DNA of 62,490 bases from Bacteroidota bacterium (GCA_023391015.1 JAEWBT010000132.1:1-62490), one strand, 5' to 3'. Positions 26,207-35,302 are shown, counted from the first letter of the stretch. A program made the numbers and translations. Notes: generated by a model not told the origin, from the letters alone.

Positions 26207-27445
26207 ATGCATTACTTTGGTCCTGGCCCGGCAGCATTACCCCAAACTGTTGCGGAAGAAGCAGCAAAAGCAGTTGTTTCCTATCAGAATTCCGGCTTGA
26301 GCATCTTATCCCTCCCACATCGCTCGCCCCAAATGGCGGCGATTCTGGATGAGGCCAACAGCCTTTTAAACGAGTTATGCGACCTGCGGGACGAGTATCA
26401 TATCCTGTGGCTGCAAGGGGGGGGGCGTTTGCAATTTGCCATGCTGCCAATGAACCTCCTGCATTCCGGAAATGAAGGACTGTACATCGACTCCGGCTAC
26501 TGGTCGCACGAAGCCTATGAAGCGGGAAAGACTATCGGCAACGTCGCTGTTATTGCTTCTTCCCGCGAGGCTGATTACCGCTTCCTGCCCGATGTAACCG
26601 CTGCCTTCAACGCGTTTGAGACCGGAATTTCCGGAAATTCAAACCCGGAAAACATTGGAGTAGTAAAGTCCCAAGATTCCAACGCCGAAGGCTCCAACAC
26701 GCAGTTCCAACACGCAGTTCCAACGCAAAGCTCCAACGCGCAACGCGCATTCATCCACCAAACCACCAACAACACCATTTTCGGCACGCAGTTTTTGGGA
26801 ACATTACCCCATTTCCCCGCGCCGCTTGTGGCCGACATGAGCTCCGACATTCTCGGTGTGCCGCGCGATTTCCGGAAATATGCACTGTTTTATGCCGTGG
26901 CACAGAAAAATCTGGGACCGGCGGGTGTTACGCTGGTGTGCATCCGTAAGGATTTCCTCCCCAAAATGGCCGATGGCCTGCCGCCGTACCTGTCCTATAA
27001 AGCCCATGTGGCGGCGGGCGGCGTGCTCAATACCCTGCCGGTTTTCAACATTTACACCTGCCTTCTGATGCTGCGCTGGATTAAAGGGCAGGGATTGGCA
27101 AATCTCTACGAAGCCAACAAGCGAAAAGCCGAAAATCTGTACGCCGCCATTGATAACAGTCAACTGTTTACAGCACCTGCAGAACCGGCCTCGCGCAGCC
27201 GGATGAACGTGGTGTTCCAGGGACCGTCACCCGAAGTGGAAAAAGCCTTTCTCCATTTTTGCAAAGACCGGGATATTTCCGGAATTGAAGGCCACCGCAG
27301 CGCCGGCAGCTTTCGGGCTTCTATCTACAATGGCGTCAGCGAAGACAGTGTGGACGCGCTTATTAGGGCGATTGAAGATTTTGACAGAACCTTTGCAGCC
27401 TTAAATCCGTTTAAAAAAGAGTATGGTAACGATTCGTCCGTTTAA
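26207..27445 (+). CDS. serC: Phosphoserine aminotransferase with an inserted low-complexity loop
   Basis: This 412-residue PLP enzyme converts 3-phosphohydroxypyruvate to phosphoserine in serine synthesis. The start MHYFGPGPAALP is the family N-terminus. Signatures are QGGGRLQFAMLPMN, TTNNTIFGTQF, VADMSSDILG and the PLP lysine K234 in AQKNLGPAG. SerC is usually about 360 residues. The excess sits at ~135-182, where the DNA holds TTTCCGGAAA (26628-26637) and direct TCCAACGC repeats. It is in frame and precedes the conserved TTNNTIFGT strand. A run of nine G (26416-26424) encodes part of GGGR and could slip. It overlaps DUF1015 by 23 nt. Confidence 0.93.
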   Translation: MHYFGPGPAALPQTVAEEAAKAVVSYQNSGLSILSLPHRSPQMAAILDEANSLLNELCDLRDEYHILWLQGGGRLQFAMLPMNLLHSGNEGLYIDSGYWSHEAYEAGKTIGNVAVIASSREADYRFLPDVTAAFNAFETGISGNSNPENIGVVKSQDSNAEGSNTQFQHAVPTQSSNAQRAFIHQTTNNTIFGTQFLGTLPHFPAPLVADMSSDILGVPRDFRKYALFYAVAQKNLGPAGVTLVCIRKDFLPKMADGLPPYLSYKAHVAAGGVLNTLPVFNIYTCLLMLRWIKGQGLANLYEANKRKAENLYAAIDNSQLFTAPAEPASRSRMNVVFQGPSPEVEKAFLHFCKDRDISGIEGHRSAGSFRASIYNGVSEDSVDALIRAIEDFDRTFAALNPFKKEYGNDSSV

Positions 27446-28667
27446 TGGCCTGCGTCCGGTTCCGGAGTTGGCTCCTCAGGTTGCTTCCCTGCCTTATGAT
27501 GTGGTGAATGAAGCAGAAGCGCGGCAGTTTAGAGCACAGCCAACCCATTTCTACCACGTAACCCGCTCCGAGATCGACCTCGCTGAAGGCACCGATGTCC
27601 ACAGTGTCACCGTGTATGAAAAGGCGTATGAAAATCTGGAGTGCATGATTGATGAAGGAATCCTGCGCGAAGACCGCGATGCCTGCTACTATCTCTATGA
27701 ATTGACGATGGATGGCCGCACCCAAACCGGTTTGGTGTGTGGTTCTTCCTGCAACGATTACTTTAATAACCTCGTTCGCAAACACGAATTTACCCGACCG
27801 GTAAAAGAAAAGGACCGGATTGACCACATCCGGGCTACACGCGCGCAGACGGGAATGGTGTTCCTGGCGTATCGCGATGTGGATGCCGTGCAGGCCCTGA
27901 TCCGGGACTGGAAGGAGGCCCACGCGCCGGTGTATGATTTTACGGCGGAAGATGGCGTGCAGCACCGCTTCTGGGTGGTGGATGACTACGCCAAAGTGGG
28001 CACGCTGACGCACCTGTTCCGCACTGAAGTGCCCTGCACTTATATTGCCGACGGCCACCACCGCGCGGCGGCAGCTGGAAAGGTGTGTCTGGAAATGCGG
28101 GAAGCCGGTTACCAGATTACGGGCGAGGAAGCGTTTAACTACTTCCTGACCGCGATTTTTCCGGAAAGCGAACTGCAAATCCTGGACTACAACCGCATCG
28201 TTAAAGACCTGAACGGCCTGACACCGGAAATTCTGCTGGGCCGACTGGCAGAGAACTTTGAGGTTTCCGAAGCGCCGGAAAGTCCGTATCGCCCCCGGCA
28301 TTCGGGCGAGTTTGGGATGTATCTGGATGGCAAATGGTATCGCTTGGAGGCCAATCCGGGTAGCTACGATGCCGGCCACCCGATTGCTTCGCTGGACGTC
28401 AGCATCTTACAGGAAAACCTGCTGGCACCGATTCTGGGGATTGATAATCCGCGCACCAACGACCGCATTGACTTTGTGGGCGGCATTCGCGGGTTGCAGG
28501 TTTTGGCCGACCGTGTGGATGCGGGCGAAGGAGCCGTTGCTTTTAGCTGTTATCCGGTGAGCATTGCCCAGCTTTTGGCCGTGGCCGACAGTGGTGAGGT
28601 GATGCCGCCGAAAAGCACTTGGTTTGAACCAAAGTTGCGCGACGGGCTGGTAACGTACCGGATTTAG
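27423..28667 (+). CDS. DUF1015 family protein
   Basis: This 414-residue protein starts MVTIRPFNGLRPVPELAPQV with ASLPYDVVNEAEAR, the DUF1015 N-terminus. A conserved core YIADGHHRAAAAGKV and NYFLTAIFPESELQILDYNR follow. The biochemical role is unsettled; the family is often encoded beside serine-synthesis genes, as here. It overlaps serC by 23 nt, so the two are translationally coupled. Its stop touches a degenerate 28-bp palindromic repeat. Confidence 0.9.
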   Translation: MVTIRPFNGLRPVPELAPQVASLPYDVVNEAEARQFRAQPTHFYHVTRSEIDLAEGTDVHSVTVYEKAYENLECMIDEGILREDRDACYYLYELTMDGRTQTGLVCGSSCNDYFNNLVRKHEFTRPVKEKDRIDHIRATRAQTGMVFLAYRDVDAVQALIRDWKEAHAPVYDFTAEDGVQHRFWVVDDYAKVGTLTHLFRTEVPCTYIADGHHRAAAAGKVCLEMREAGYQITGEEAFNYFLTAIFPESELQILDYNRIVKDLNGLTPEILLGRLAENFEVSEAPESPYRPRHSGEFGMYLDGKWYRLEANPGSYDAGHPIASLDVSILQENLLAPILGIDNPRTNDRIDFVGGIRGLQVLADRVDAGEGAVAFSCYPVSIAQLLAVADSGEVMPPKSTWFEPKLRDGLVTYRI

Positions 28668-28694
28668 TAGAAACAAGGTATGCCTTGTCTTTGC
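28667..28694. repeat. Degenerate 28-bp palindromic repeat
   Basis: GTAGAAACAAGGTATGCC and the matching half CTTGTCTTTGC form an imperfect member of the GTAG...GCATGC...CTAC family, starting in the DUF1015 stop codon. Confidence 0.6.
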
Positions 28695-28780
28695 CGAGCA
28701 CTCAGGAAGGAGTACTGCCCGGTTAAGGAGAGGCGTGTTAGCGAGAGGATTTTCGAAATATAGTGAAGGCCATTTTAAGA

Positions 28781-28817
28781 GGAAAAGCGTGTAAGTTGTG
28801 CTCGCTTTTCCCTTTTT
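28781..28817 (+). terminator. Terminator ahead of small lipoprotein gene
   Basis: The stem GGAAAAGCG/CGCTTTTCC is followed by CTTTTTT, which runs straight into the ATG at 28819. It ends the serC-DUF1015 unit or acts as an attenuator for the next gene. Confidence 0.7.
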
Positions 28818-28818
28818 T

Positions 28819-29091
28819 ATGCGCTTCTTATTTATCGTTAAATCCACTTTCTTCCTATCACTCCTTTTGTCTTTGGCCTCGTGTGCTTCGTGGCAGGAGG
28901 GCTGGACGGCGGAATATCAGGCGCAGTTCCGGGAAGCTTGTCTTTCGGGTGATGGACGGCTGCATCCAGACCCCGATGCGTACTGCGATTGCGTGCTTCA
29001 GAAAACCATAGAGCGATACCCAACGATTGCGCTGTTTATGGAGCAAAAGGACAGCACGGGCTACCGGGAAGATTTACGCCAATGCCCTTAA
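28819..29091 (+). CDS. Small Cys-containing lipoprotein, hypothetical
   Basis: This 90-residue protein starts at MRFLFIVKSTFFLSLLLSL with the lipobox LASC; an upstream in-frame start is rejected because the signal begins at 28819. The mature part has EACLSGDGRLHPDPDAYCDCV and ends DLRQCP, so Cys pairs may form disulfides. I do not recognise the family. It converges with the large T9SS cargo gene. Confidence 0.65.
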   Translation: MRFLFIVKSTFFLSLLLSLASCASWQEGWTAEYQAQFREACLSGDGRLHPDPDAYCDCVLQKTIERYPTIALFMEQKDSTGYREDLRQCP

Positions 29092-29117
29092 GAAATTTCC
29101 GGAAAAATGGATGGTCC

Positions 29118-31811
29118 TTACCGCATCAGGGTAATATCGCCTTTTAGATAGACGGGGGTACCGTCATTGCAACGGGCTTCCATCACATAGGTGAATACAC
29201 CGGCATCCAGCGGCTTGCCGCCAAAGGTGCCATCCCAGCCATAAGTAGGGTTGTTAGGAGGAAGATCCTTGCGCTCAAATACTTTCTTGCCCCAGCGGTT
29301 ATAAACCTCAAAGCGGGTGATGGTGCCGCCGCCTTTGCCCTGCGGATAAAACCAGTCGTCGCGGCCATCGCCGTTGGGGGTAAAGGTGTTGGCGATGTAG
29401 TAGCCCGCGCCGTCGCAGGTAACCAGGATGCGCACCGTGTCGGAAGCCGTGCAGCCAAAAGTATTTTGAACTGTTGCCACGTAGGTTACCGATTGGGTCG
29501 TAAAGGCAACCGGCTGGAAGCATTGATAACAATTCAATCCGGTGGTGGGCGTCCAGGAAATAGTGCTGGCGTTGGTGGCCGTGGCCGTTAGCTGCGCCGA
29601 GGCACCCGAGAACGCTGTGAAATCTTCATCCACAGTCACAGTAGGCTTCGGCAAGACGGAGACCAACTGCGAAAGGGTATCGGCAAAGCATTGGTTTTGC
29701 TGGATGATGACCGTGTAAGTGGTGGTGGTTTGCGGGAAAGCGCCGGGTGTGGCTGCCGTGTCGCTGGTGAGGGAACCGGCAGGCGACCAGGTGTAGGCAG
29801 CGCCGCCATCGGCGAAAAGCAGGACGGTGTCGCCGGCGCAAATGGCGGTGTCGCGGCCTACCTGCGTGGGGCCGCCGGGATACAGCACCTGAACGCTTAC
29901 CGTATCGGCAGCCGTGCAGCCGTTGGCAAAAGCGGTGGTAACTACATAGGTGCGATCCACCTGCGTCTTGGTAACCGGGGCAGGGCAGGTGGTGCAGCTC
30001 AGGTCGTCGGCGGGCGACCAGTTCCAGTTCACGGCGGTACCGGTGGTTTCCAAAATAAGGCTATCGCCCACGCAAAGAATGCGGTCGGGGCCGGCGATGA
30101 TTTCCGGGGTGGGGCGGGCGGGAATGGTGATGTCGATGGTCTGCGAGCAACTGTCGCGGTCGAAGACGGTTATGGATGCCAGTCCGGCGGGGAGGTTGGC
30201 ACCGGTGGCCGTTGTGGAGAAATCGCCGCTGTTCCACTGATACGAGTAGGGCGCACCGGCCCCGCCGCTGGCGGCTACGGTGGCGCGTCCGGTGGCATCG
30301 TTGGTGCAGGGCGTATCCAGCGCGGTAATCGTCAGGTTGATGGGATTGGACGGCAGGGCGGTGAGGGTAACGGTGGTGTCGGCGGTGCAGGAGCCGCCGG
30401 TATTGGCTATGATGCGGTAGGTTCCGGCGGGCAGCGAATCGGTGATGGCGGTGGTTGCGGGATAGGTTTTGAGGGTAGCGCCTCCTTGCTGGATGGTGAA
30501 GGCCTGCGAAATATTGCCGGGAGAAGTGATGCTGAAAATGGCTTTGCTTTTGCAGCCGGCGGGCCTCAAAACAGAAAAAGAAAAAGCGGGTGGGGGCACT
30601 ACGGTGATGCTGTAGCCGATGGTCTGGCGGGCAGCGATGGGACAGGAGCGGTCGGCGTAGGTGATGTAGAAATTATAGGTGCCGGTGGCGGCAGGGCCGG
30701 TGTTCCAGGTAAAAGAAGAAGTGGGTGCGGGCGAGCCGTTGTTGCCGATAAAATAAGTGGCCCCGGTGGGGATGGCTGCGGCTGTAACGTCGATGGTATC
30801 GCCCTGCGGGTCGGTTGGGTTGAGGTTGAAAGAAACCGTTTCGCCCTGGCACACGGTGATGTCGGTGCCGCGCTGCACGGCACCTGTGCTGAGAGAGGAG
30901 AGATTTGCAATCGGGGCGGCGTTGTTGCAGCCAATCACCACAAAGGTCATTTCCCGCAAGATGCTGCCCACCCGCACACCGGCCCGGTATTCTTCTATCA
31001 GATATACTACGACGCTGCGCTGGGTGCGGCTGGGGTTGAAGGTGAGCTGGCCGGTTTGGGTGTTGAAAACGGGCGCTCCGGAGGTAGCGAGGCGATAGGG
31101 GGCGGTGAAGCCGGGGTTGTAGAGAACGGGCGCGTTCCGGATGTTTAAAGCAGAAACCACCTGATAGGAAAGGTCGTCGGTGTTGGCATCGGAAGCGCCG
31201 GGGTTAAAACTTTGGCCGGGCTGCTGGCAGAAGTAGGGGGTGCCGAAGGTGCTGAAGGTGGGCGAGCTGTTGGTGCGCCCGCCGAGGTTGTTGAGGGTGC
31301 TGTAAACATACATCCGGGTGCCGTCGGGGGTTTGGATGTTGTCGATGGCGCTGGTGCGGCCAGCGTTGTTGGCGGGGGATTCTCCATCAAAAACAAAGCG
31401 CCAGCAGGAGGAGAACGGATTGGAGGCGGGCAGCGTTACGGTTCCGGAATACTCGAAGAGGGTAATGCCCGGCTCGGTGCCGCCGTTGCAGCGCGTGTTG
31501 GCCAGATAGGCGGGGCAGGTGGGGGAAGCATCGCGGGGCGGATTGGGGATGCGCTGCAAGGCGATGCTATCCACCAGAATGGTGGAATCGCGGTAGAGAA
31601 AAATCCGGGGGTTGATGCTAAAGAGGGTGTTGTAAACGCTGTTGGGGTCGGGGTTGCAATCGCCGTACAAGCTGAGCCGGAGCTGGTAGGTATTTCCGGA
31701 AACATGCTCGTAGCGCACCTCGCCACCGATGATGTGGGATGCTTTTGCGCCTGTGCCCAAAAGCAGGGCTACCCAAACGAAAAGAAGAAAAAGTCTTTTT
31801 TGAATACGCAT
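29118..31811 (-). CDS. T9SS type B cargo protein, gliding-motility-associated C-terminal domain
   Basis: This 897-residue secreted protein has a signal peptide ending near AKASHIIGGEVRYEHVSGN, an N-terminal segment common in large Bacteroidota adhesin-like proteins. The middle has PKD/SprB-like repeats (TYRIIANTGGSCTADTTVTL, PYSYQWNSGDF). The type B sorting domain begins ANTFTPNGDGRDDWFYP and contains FEVYNRWGKKVFER and GWDGTFGGKPLDAGVFTYV. It is predicted to be exported by T9SS and displayed or released. The upstream region holds a 21-bp minisatellite. Confidence 0.9.
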   Translation of the reverse strand: MRIQKRLFLLFVWVALLLGTGAKASHIIGGEVRYEHVSGNTYQLRLSLYGDCNPDPNSVYNTLFSINPRIFLYRDSTILVDSIALQRIPNPPRDASPTCPAYLANTRCNGGTEPGITLFEYSGTVTLPASNPFSSCWRFVFDGESPANNAGRTSAIDNIQTPDGTRMYVYSTLNNLGGRTNSSPTFSTFGTPYFCQQPGQSFNPGASDANTDDLSYQVVSALNIRNAPVLYNPGFTAPYRLATSGAPVFNTQTGQLTFNPSRTQRSVVVYLIEEYRAGVRVGSILREMTFVVIGCNNAAPIANLSSLSTGAVQRGTDITVCQGETVSFNLNPTDPQGDTIDVTAAAIPTGATYFIGNNGSPAPTSSFTWNTGPAATGTYNFYITYADRSCPIAARQTIGYSITVVPPPAFSFSVLRPAGCKSKAIFSITSPGNISQAFTIQQGGATLKTYPATTAITDSLPAGTYRIIANTGGSCTADTTVTLTALPSNPINLTITALDTPCTNDATGRATVAASGGAGAPYSYQWNSGDFSTTATGANLPAGLASITVFDRDSCSQTIDITIPARPTPEIIAGPDRILCVGDSLILETTGTAVNWNWSPADDLSCTTCPAPVTKTQVDRTYVVTTAFANGCTAADTVSVQVLYPGGPTQVGRDTAICAGDTVLLFADGGAAYTWSPAGSLTSDTAATPGAFPQTTTTYTVIIQQNQCFADTLSQLVSVLPKPTVTVDEDFTAFSGASAQLTATATNASTISWTPTTGLNCYQCFQPVAFTTQSVTYVATVQNTFGCTASDTVRILVTCDGAGYYIANTFTPNGDGRDDWFYPQGKGGGTITRFEVYNRWGKKVFERKDLPPNNPTYGWDGTFGGKPLDAGVFTYVMEARCNDGTPVYLKGDITLMR

Positions 31812-32330
31812 ACAGCAATCCGTTCAATTCTTAAAAAAAGCCCCTAAAAGTACGGCTTTATGAGCAGTAGCTTCCGGATTTGAAGGCTGCAGGCGTTTGA
31901 AAATTATTTGTTTTGATGGAGCCCAACTTTAATGCGGGCTGTAATGCATATGGGGGTGGAAGCGGAGCCGGAAATTTCTGGTATAGGGGGCGCGTTAAGT
32001 GTGTATAAATGTGGAAATAGATTTATGTAGGGTTTGTAAACAGGCGGGGATGGCATACGCACGGGCGGGGATGACATACGCACGGGCGGGGATAGCACAC
32101 GCACAGGCGGGGATGGCATGCGCACAGGCGGATACGTGGTACGCACGGGCGGGGATGGCATACGCACAGGCGGATACGTGGTACGCACGGGCGGGAATGG
32201 CATGCGCACGGATGATTGTGCCATGCACTCGTGCGGGGATGCTATGCGCACGGATGAAACAGGCATACGCACGGGCGCAGGCTGTTTCATCCGTGCGGAA
32301 TGACGGAAGGACTTGCCGGAAAGTATTTTC
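31812..32330. other. 519-bp intergenic region dominated by a minisatellite
   Basis: It holds the 21-bp tandem array (32041-32290) and flanking AT-rich DNA that must contain the promoter of the minus-strand cargo gene. Apparent ORFs on both strands come from the 21-bp period. Confidence 0.7.
32041..32290. repeat. 21-bp tandem repeat (minisatellite)
   Basis: About ten units follow the pattern (C)GGGCGGGGATGGCATACGCA, with variants such as GGCGGATACGTGGTACGCA. Because 21 is a multiple of 3, several frames stay open and give heptads such as AGMAYAR (plus) or PPVRMPS (minus). The units near 32200-32290 are more degenerate. Confidence 0.9.
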
Positions 32331-33482
32331 TTAAGAAAGGAAACGGCCTTCTTCTTTGGCCTTGCGCCGCAGCAAAACGGAGGCACGATAGCGGTCTTCG
32401 CCATATTCTTCATAAAGGGCATCCAGCACGGCCAGCACCCGCATGGCTCCTGCTTCATCGGCCCACTGCAAAAGCCCTTTGGGATAGTTGACGCCTTTGG
32501 TCATGGCCAGTTCCAGATCGGCTGCGGAGGCTATGCCGAGGTGGAGGGCATCGATGGCTTCGTTCATCAGCATGGCCCCAATGCGATCTACCAGGTGGCG
32601 ACCCAGGGCTTCGTCGGGGATAGGCTGCGGAAGGGCGGTGCCTTCGCTGTAATCATAGAAGCCACGGCCCGTTTTCCGGCCCAGCCAGCCGGCTTCGAGG
32701 AGGCGTTTTTGGGAGAACGAAGGTTTGTAGCGGGGGTCGTAGAAAAAGGATTTCCAGACGGTTTCGGTAACGACGTAATTGACGTCGTGGCCGATATAAT
32801 CCATGAGGGTGAAGGGCCCCATGCGGAAGCTGCCGAGGGTGGTCATGGCCCAGTCGATGGTGGCGGGGGAGGCGATGCCTTCTTCGAAAATGCGGATGGC
32901 TTCGCCGTAGAAAGGCCGCGCGACGCGGTTGACGATAAAGCCGGGCGTGTCTTTGGCGAGGACGGGAATTTTGCCCCATTGCTGCATCAGGGCTGTCATT
33001 TCGGCGGCCAGCCCAGCGCGGGTTTGGAGGGCGGGAATCACTTCTACCAGGGCCATCAGGGGGGCGGGATTGAAGAAGTGGAGGCCCAGAACGCGCTCTG
33101 GTGCTTTGCAGGCGGCGGCGATGGAGGTAACGGAAAGCGAGGAGGTATTGGTGGCGAGCACGCAACCGGGACTTACCTGGGCCTCGAGGGCGGCAAACAC
33201 TTTTTGCTTGATGTCGAGGGATTCGATGATGGCTTCGATGACCAGACCGCAGTCTTTCAGATCGGGGAGGGTGCCTGAAAGGCGGATGCGGCCCAGGACG
33301 TCGGCGGCGGAAACCAGCTTGCCTTTCTCCTGAAGCTTTTGCAGGGTTTTTTCCAGGTTTTGACGGGCTTTTTCCAACGCTGCCGGTGCGGTGTCATAGA
33401 GCAACACTTCGTGGCCGGCCACTGCTGCTACCTGTGCGATGCCCGCGCCCATAGCGCCGGCGCCGATTACGCCTACTTTCAT
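32331..33482 (-). CDS. 3-hydroxyacyl-CoA dehydrogenase
   Basis: This 383-residue enzyme has an N-terminal Rossmann domain (VGVIGAGAMGAGIAQVAA, then an acidic residue in LLYDTAP that prefers NAD). It has the catalytic segment LGLHFFNPAPLMALVEVIP and two C-terminal 3HCDH domains (TPGFIVNRVARPFYGEAIR, GPFTLMDYIGHDVNY; second copy PDEALGRHLVDRIGAMLMNEA). It oxidises L-3-hydroxyacyl-CoA in beta-oxidation or phenylacetate-type pathways. It resembles stand-alone PaaH/FadB2 proteins. No hydratase partner is adjacent. Confidence 0.93.
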   Translation of the reverse strand: MKVGVIGAGAMGAGIAQVAAVAGHEVLLYDTAPAALEKARQNLEKTLQKLQEKGKLVSAADVLGRIRLSGTLPDLKDCGLVIEAIIESLDIKQKVFAALEAQVSPGCVLATNTSSLSVTSIAAACKAPERVLGLHFFNPAPLMALVEVIPALQTRAGLAAEMTALMQQWGKIPVLAKDTPGFIVNRVARPFYGEAIRIFEEGIASPATIDWAMTTLGSFRMGPFTLMDYIGHDVNYVVTETVWKSFFYDPRYKPSFSQKRLLEAGWLGRKTGRGFYDYSEGTALPQPIPDEALGRHLVDRIGAMLMNEAIDALHLGIASAADLELAMTKGVNYPKGLLQWADEAGAMRVLAVLDALYEEYGEDRYRASVLLRRKAKEEGRFLS

Positions 33483-33809
33483 TTCGAGGGAGGTTTTTTG
33501 GGTGGTGCAAAGGACGGAAGGATTTTCCGGAAATGGGGGCTTTGGGGAGGCGTTATTATGGGTTTTTACAAACGTTGGGTCGCGAAGCGACCATTCGGAA
33601 AATGTGCATTGGATGGCTACAAATATTGGGTCGCGAAGCGACCGCTCTCTTCCTGTTATGCAGCTTAAAACGGGATGATTTCCGGAAATAGAAAGGCTTT
33701 TGAAAAGACTAAAGGTTGTTGGCAGGCCCTAAAAAAAACCGTTGGTCCGGCCCGGAGTGATGGGGCACAGACCAACGGCTTTTGTGAGAGGGAAGAAAAA
33801 GAGAAAATC
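33483..33809. other. 327-bp intergenic region with short hairpins and terminator
   Basis: It contains two TTTCCGGAAA copies, two identical hairpins GGTCGCGAAGCGACC (33578-33592 and 33629-33643) 51 bp apart, and a terminator at 33731-33783. No gene is supported. Confidence 0.65.
33731..33783 (-). terminator. Terminator of the DUF6496 gene
   Basis: The stem CCGTTGGTC (33739-33747)/GACCAACGG (33770-33778) is flanked by a run of A on one side and TTTT on the other. It lies 27 nt past the minus-strand gene. Confidence 0.8.
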
Positions 33810-34001
33810 TTACTTCTTGTCGTTGCTTTTCTTTTCGGGGACTTTTGCGCCTTCTTTGCGGGCTTCGGAGAGGCCGATTGCGACGGCTTGCCTGGGGTTG
33901 GTTACCTTTTTGCCGCTGCTACCGCTTTTGAGGGTGCCTTCGTGCATTTCGTGCATGGCTTCTTCTACTTTCTCGCCTGCTTTTTTGCTGTACTGTGCCA
34001 T
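33810..34001 (-). CDS. Small basic DUF6496-type protein
   Basis: This 63-residue protein, MAQYSKKAGEKVEEAMHEMHE followed by NPRQAVAIGLSEARKEGAKVP, matches the DUF6496 pattern of small Lys-rich proteins widely found in Bacteroidota and Proteobacteria. The function is unknown; a stress-associated role is often guessed. A terminator follows the gene. Confidence 0.75.
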   Translation of the reverse strand: MAQYSKKAGEKVEEAMHEMHEGTLKSGSSGKKVTNPRQAVAIGLSEARKEGAKVPEKKSNDKK

Positions 34002-34142
34002 AGGGATAGGGGGATTTGATGGTTGGAGCCTGCGGCTTTACCAAAGGGTGAAAGGGATTTGTAAAGACCACAAAACCTTTGCCATCAATAGTTCGGCAAC
34101 CTTCTAAACCTTTTCAACTGCTACCAAACGTTCTCAACGTTT

Positions 34143-34730
34143 TTAAATCTGCTCAACGCTTTCAGCTTCCTCTACGCTGTCCTTCTGGCGGGGCCAGACG
34201 AGTTTTTCTACCTCAAAACCCAGGTCGCGGGCTTTTTGCAGGTAGTCTTCGCGAACGGATTGGGGGAGGGTTTTCTCGCGGCTCAGGATCCAGAGGTAAT
34301 CGCGGCTGTCTCCACAAACAAGGGCATGCTGGTATTCCGGATCGATGGCGATAACGTTGTATCCGGCATAGAAAGGACCAAAGAAAGAGACTTTGAGCAT
34401 GCCGGTATTTTCCGGACCTGCGGGAATGGCTTTGCCAATGGCTTTGGTTTTCTTACCACTTCTTTTGCGGCCTTTATTGACTACCTTAATGCTGCCGTCG
34501 GCGTTGCGGGAATATTTCGCAGTTGCATGTTCGATGCCGCGCTCGAAGCGATAGTCGAAGCGGGCGATTTCATACCACTTGCCCAGATAGCGGTCGAGGT
34601 CGAAAGGACTGACGGCTTCTACACCGTTGGGAATCGTTTTGCGGCGCGACAGGTAGAGCGCGGTGAGGCCACCGGCTACGGCAAGGGCGCTTGCGGAAAG
34701 CGCGAGTGCTTTGGCAGTTTTCTTTTTCAT
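34143..34730 (-). CDS. blc: Bacterial lipocalin (Blc-like)
   Basis: This 195-residue protein starts at MKKKTAKALALSASALAVAGG; a longer in-frame upstream extension overlaps the divergent gene and is rejected. An N-terminal membrane helix is followed by the lipocalin motif DRYLGKWYEIARFDYRFERG, then ATAKYSRNADGSIKVVNKG, KVSFFGPFYAGYNVIAID and YLWILSREKTLP. Blc-type lipocalins bind lipids or fatty acids at the outer membrane, often under envelope stress. Here a membrane anchor replaces the usual lipobox. Confidence 0.9.
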   Translation of the reverse strand: MKKKTAKALALSASALAVAGGLTALYLSRRKTIPNGVEAVSPFDLDRYLGKWYEIARFDYRFERGIEHATAKYSRNADGSIKVVNKGRKRSGKKTKAIGKAIPAGPENTGMLKVSFFGPFYAGYNVIAIDPEYQHALVCGDSRDYLWILSREKTLPQSVREDYLQKARDLGFEVEKLVWPRQKDSVEEAESVEQI

Positions 34731-34827
34731 AATGGGATGTTTTCCGGAAAAATTGGGCCAGCAAGGTGTATTTCTGTTTTGCCAAACTGGCGCGGTCTTT
34801 TTCTTTTTTAGAAAAATCCTTTTTGCT

Positions 34828-35280
34828 ATGACTTCTAAAACCAGAAATGCGTTGATTGCCGGGTTGGCCGGTGCTGTGGTGGTGACCATCCTGAACGAAA
34901 CGGCCCGCCGCGTGGACGATGACGCGCCCCGCCTCGAAAAGCTGGGCATGGACGCGGCCAACAAACTTTTTGACAAAGCCGGTCAGCCCGCGCCTACCGG
35001 CGAAAAGCTGTATTGGGGTACGATGGTGGCCGACCTGATTATGAACGGCTTGTATTATGCCGGTGCGGCTTCCGGAAGTGCCAAAGCGGTTCAAACGACT
35101 GGTATGGGCCTGCTTGCCGGTCTTGGTTCTTTGTTCCTGCCGAAGAAGCTGGGCCTCGTAACCGCGCCGACGACCCGGACCCCAAAAACGAAGGTGTTGT
35201 CCACCGCTTATTACCTGCTGGGCTCTTGGGTGGCAGGCGTGGTGGCGCAGACCTTGAACAATAAAAAGATGTTTCGATAA
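34828..35280 (+). CDS. Small membrane protein, hypothetical
   Basis: This 150-residue protein starts at MTSKTRNALIAGLAGAVVV (34828). It has hydrophobic segments at ~8-22, ~70-80 and ~95-105, and a C-terminal segment YYLLGSWVAGVVAQTL. I do not recognise the family. It is divergent from the lipocalin gene and shares its upstream region. A strong bidirectional terminator follows. Confidence 0.65.
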   Translation: MTSKTRNALIAGLAGAVVVTILNETARRVDDDAPRLEKLGMDAANKLFDKAGQPAPTGEKLYWGTMVADLIMNGLYYAGAASGSAKAVQTTGMGLLAGLGSLFLPKKLGLVTAPTTRTPKTKVLSTAYYLLGSWVAGVVAQTLNNKKMFR

Positions 35281-35302
35281 TCCATCGGCTATCTAATAAT
35301 AA

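Noticed and set aside
29691..31148. 485-codon plus-strand open frame rich in Gly and Ala
   Set aside because: It is antisense to the T9SS cargo gene; its composition follows from the complementary strand of Thr/Pro-rich coding sequence.
31904..32458. Heptad-repeat proteins encoded by the 21-bp array on both strands
   Set aside because: Any 21-bp tandem array keeps frames open. No signal peptide or start context supports translation, and one frame overlaps the 3-hydroxyacyl-CoA dehydrogenase gene.
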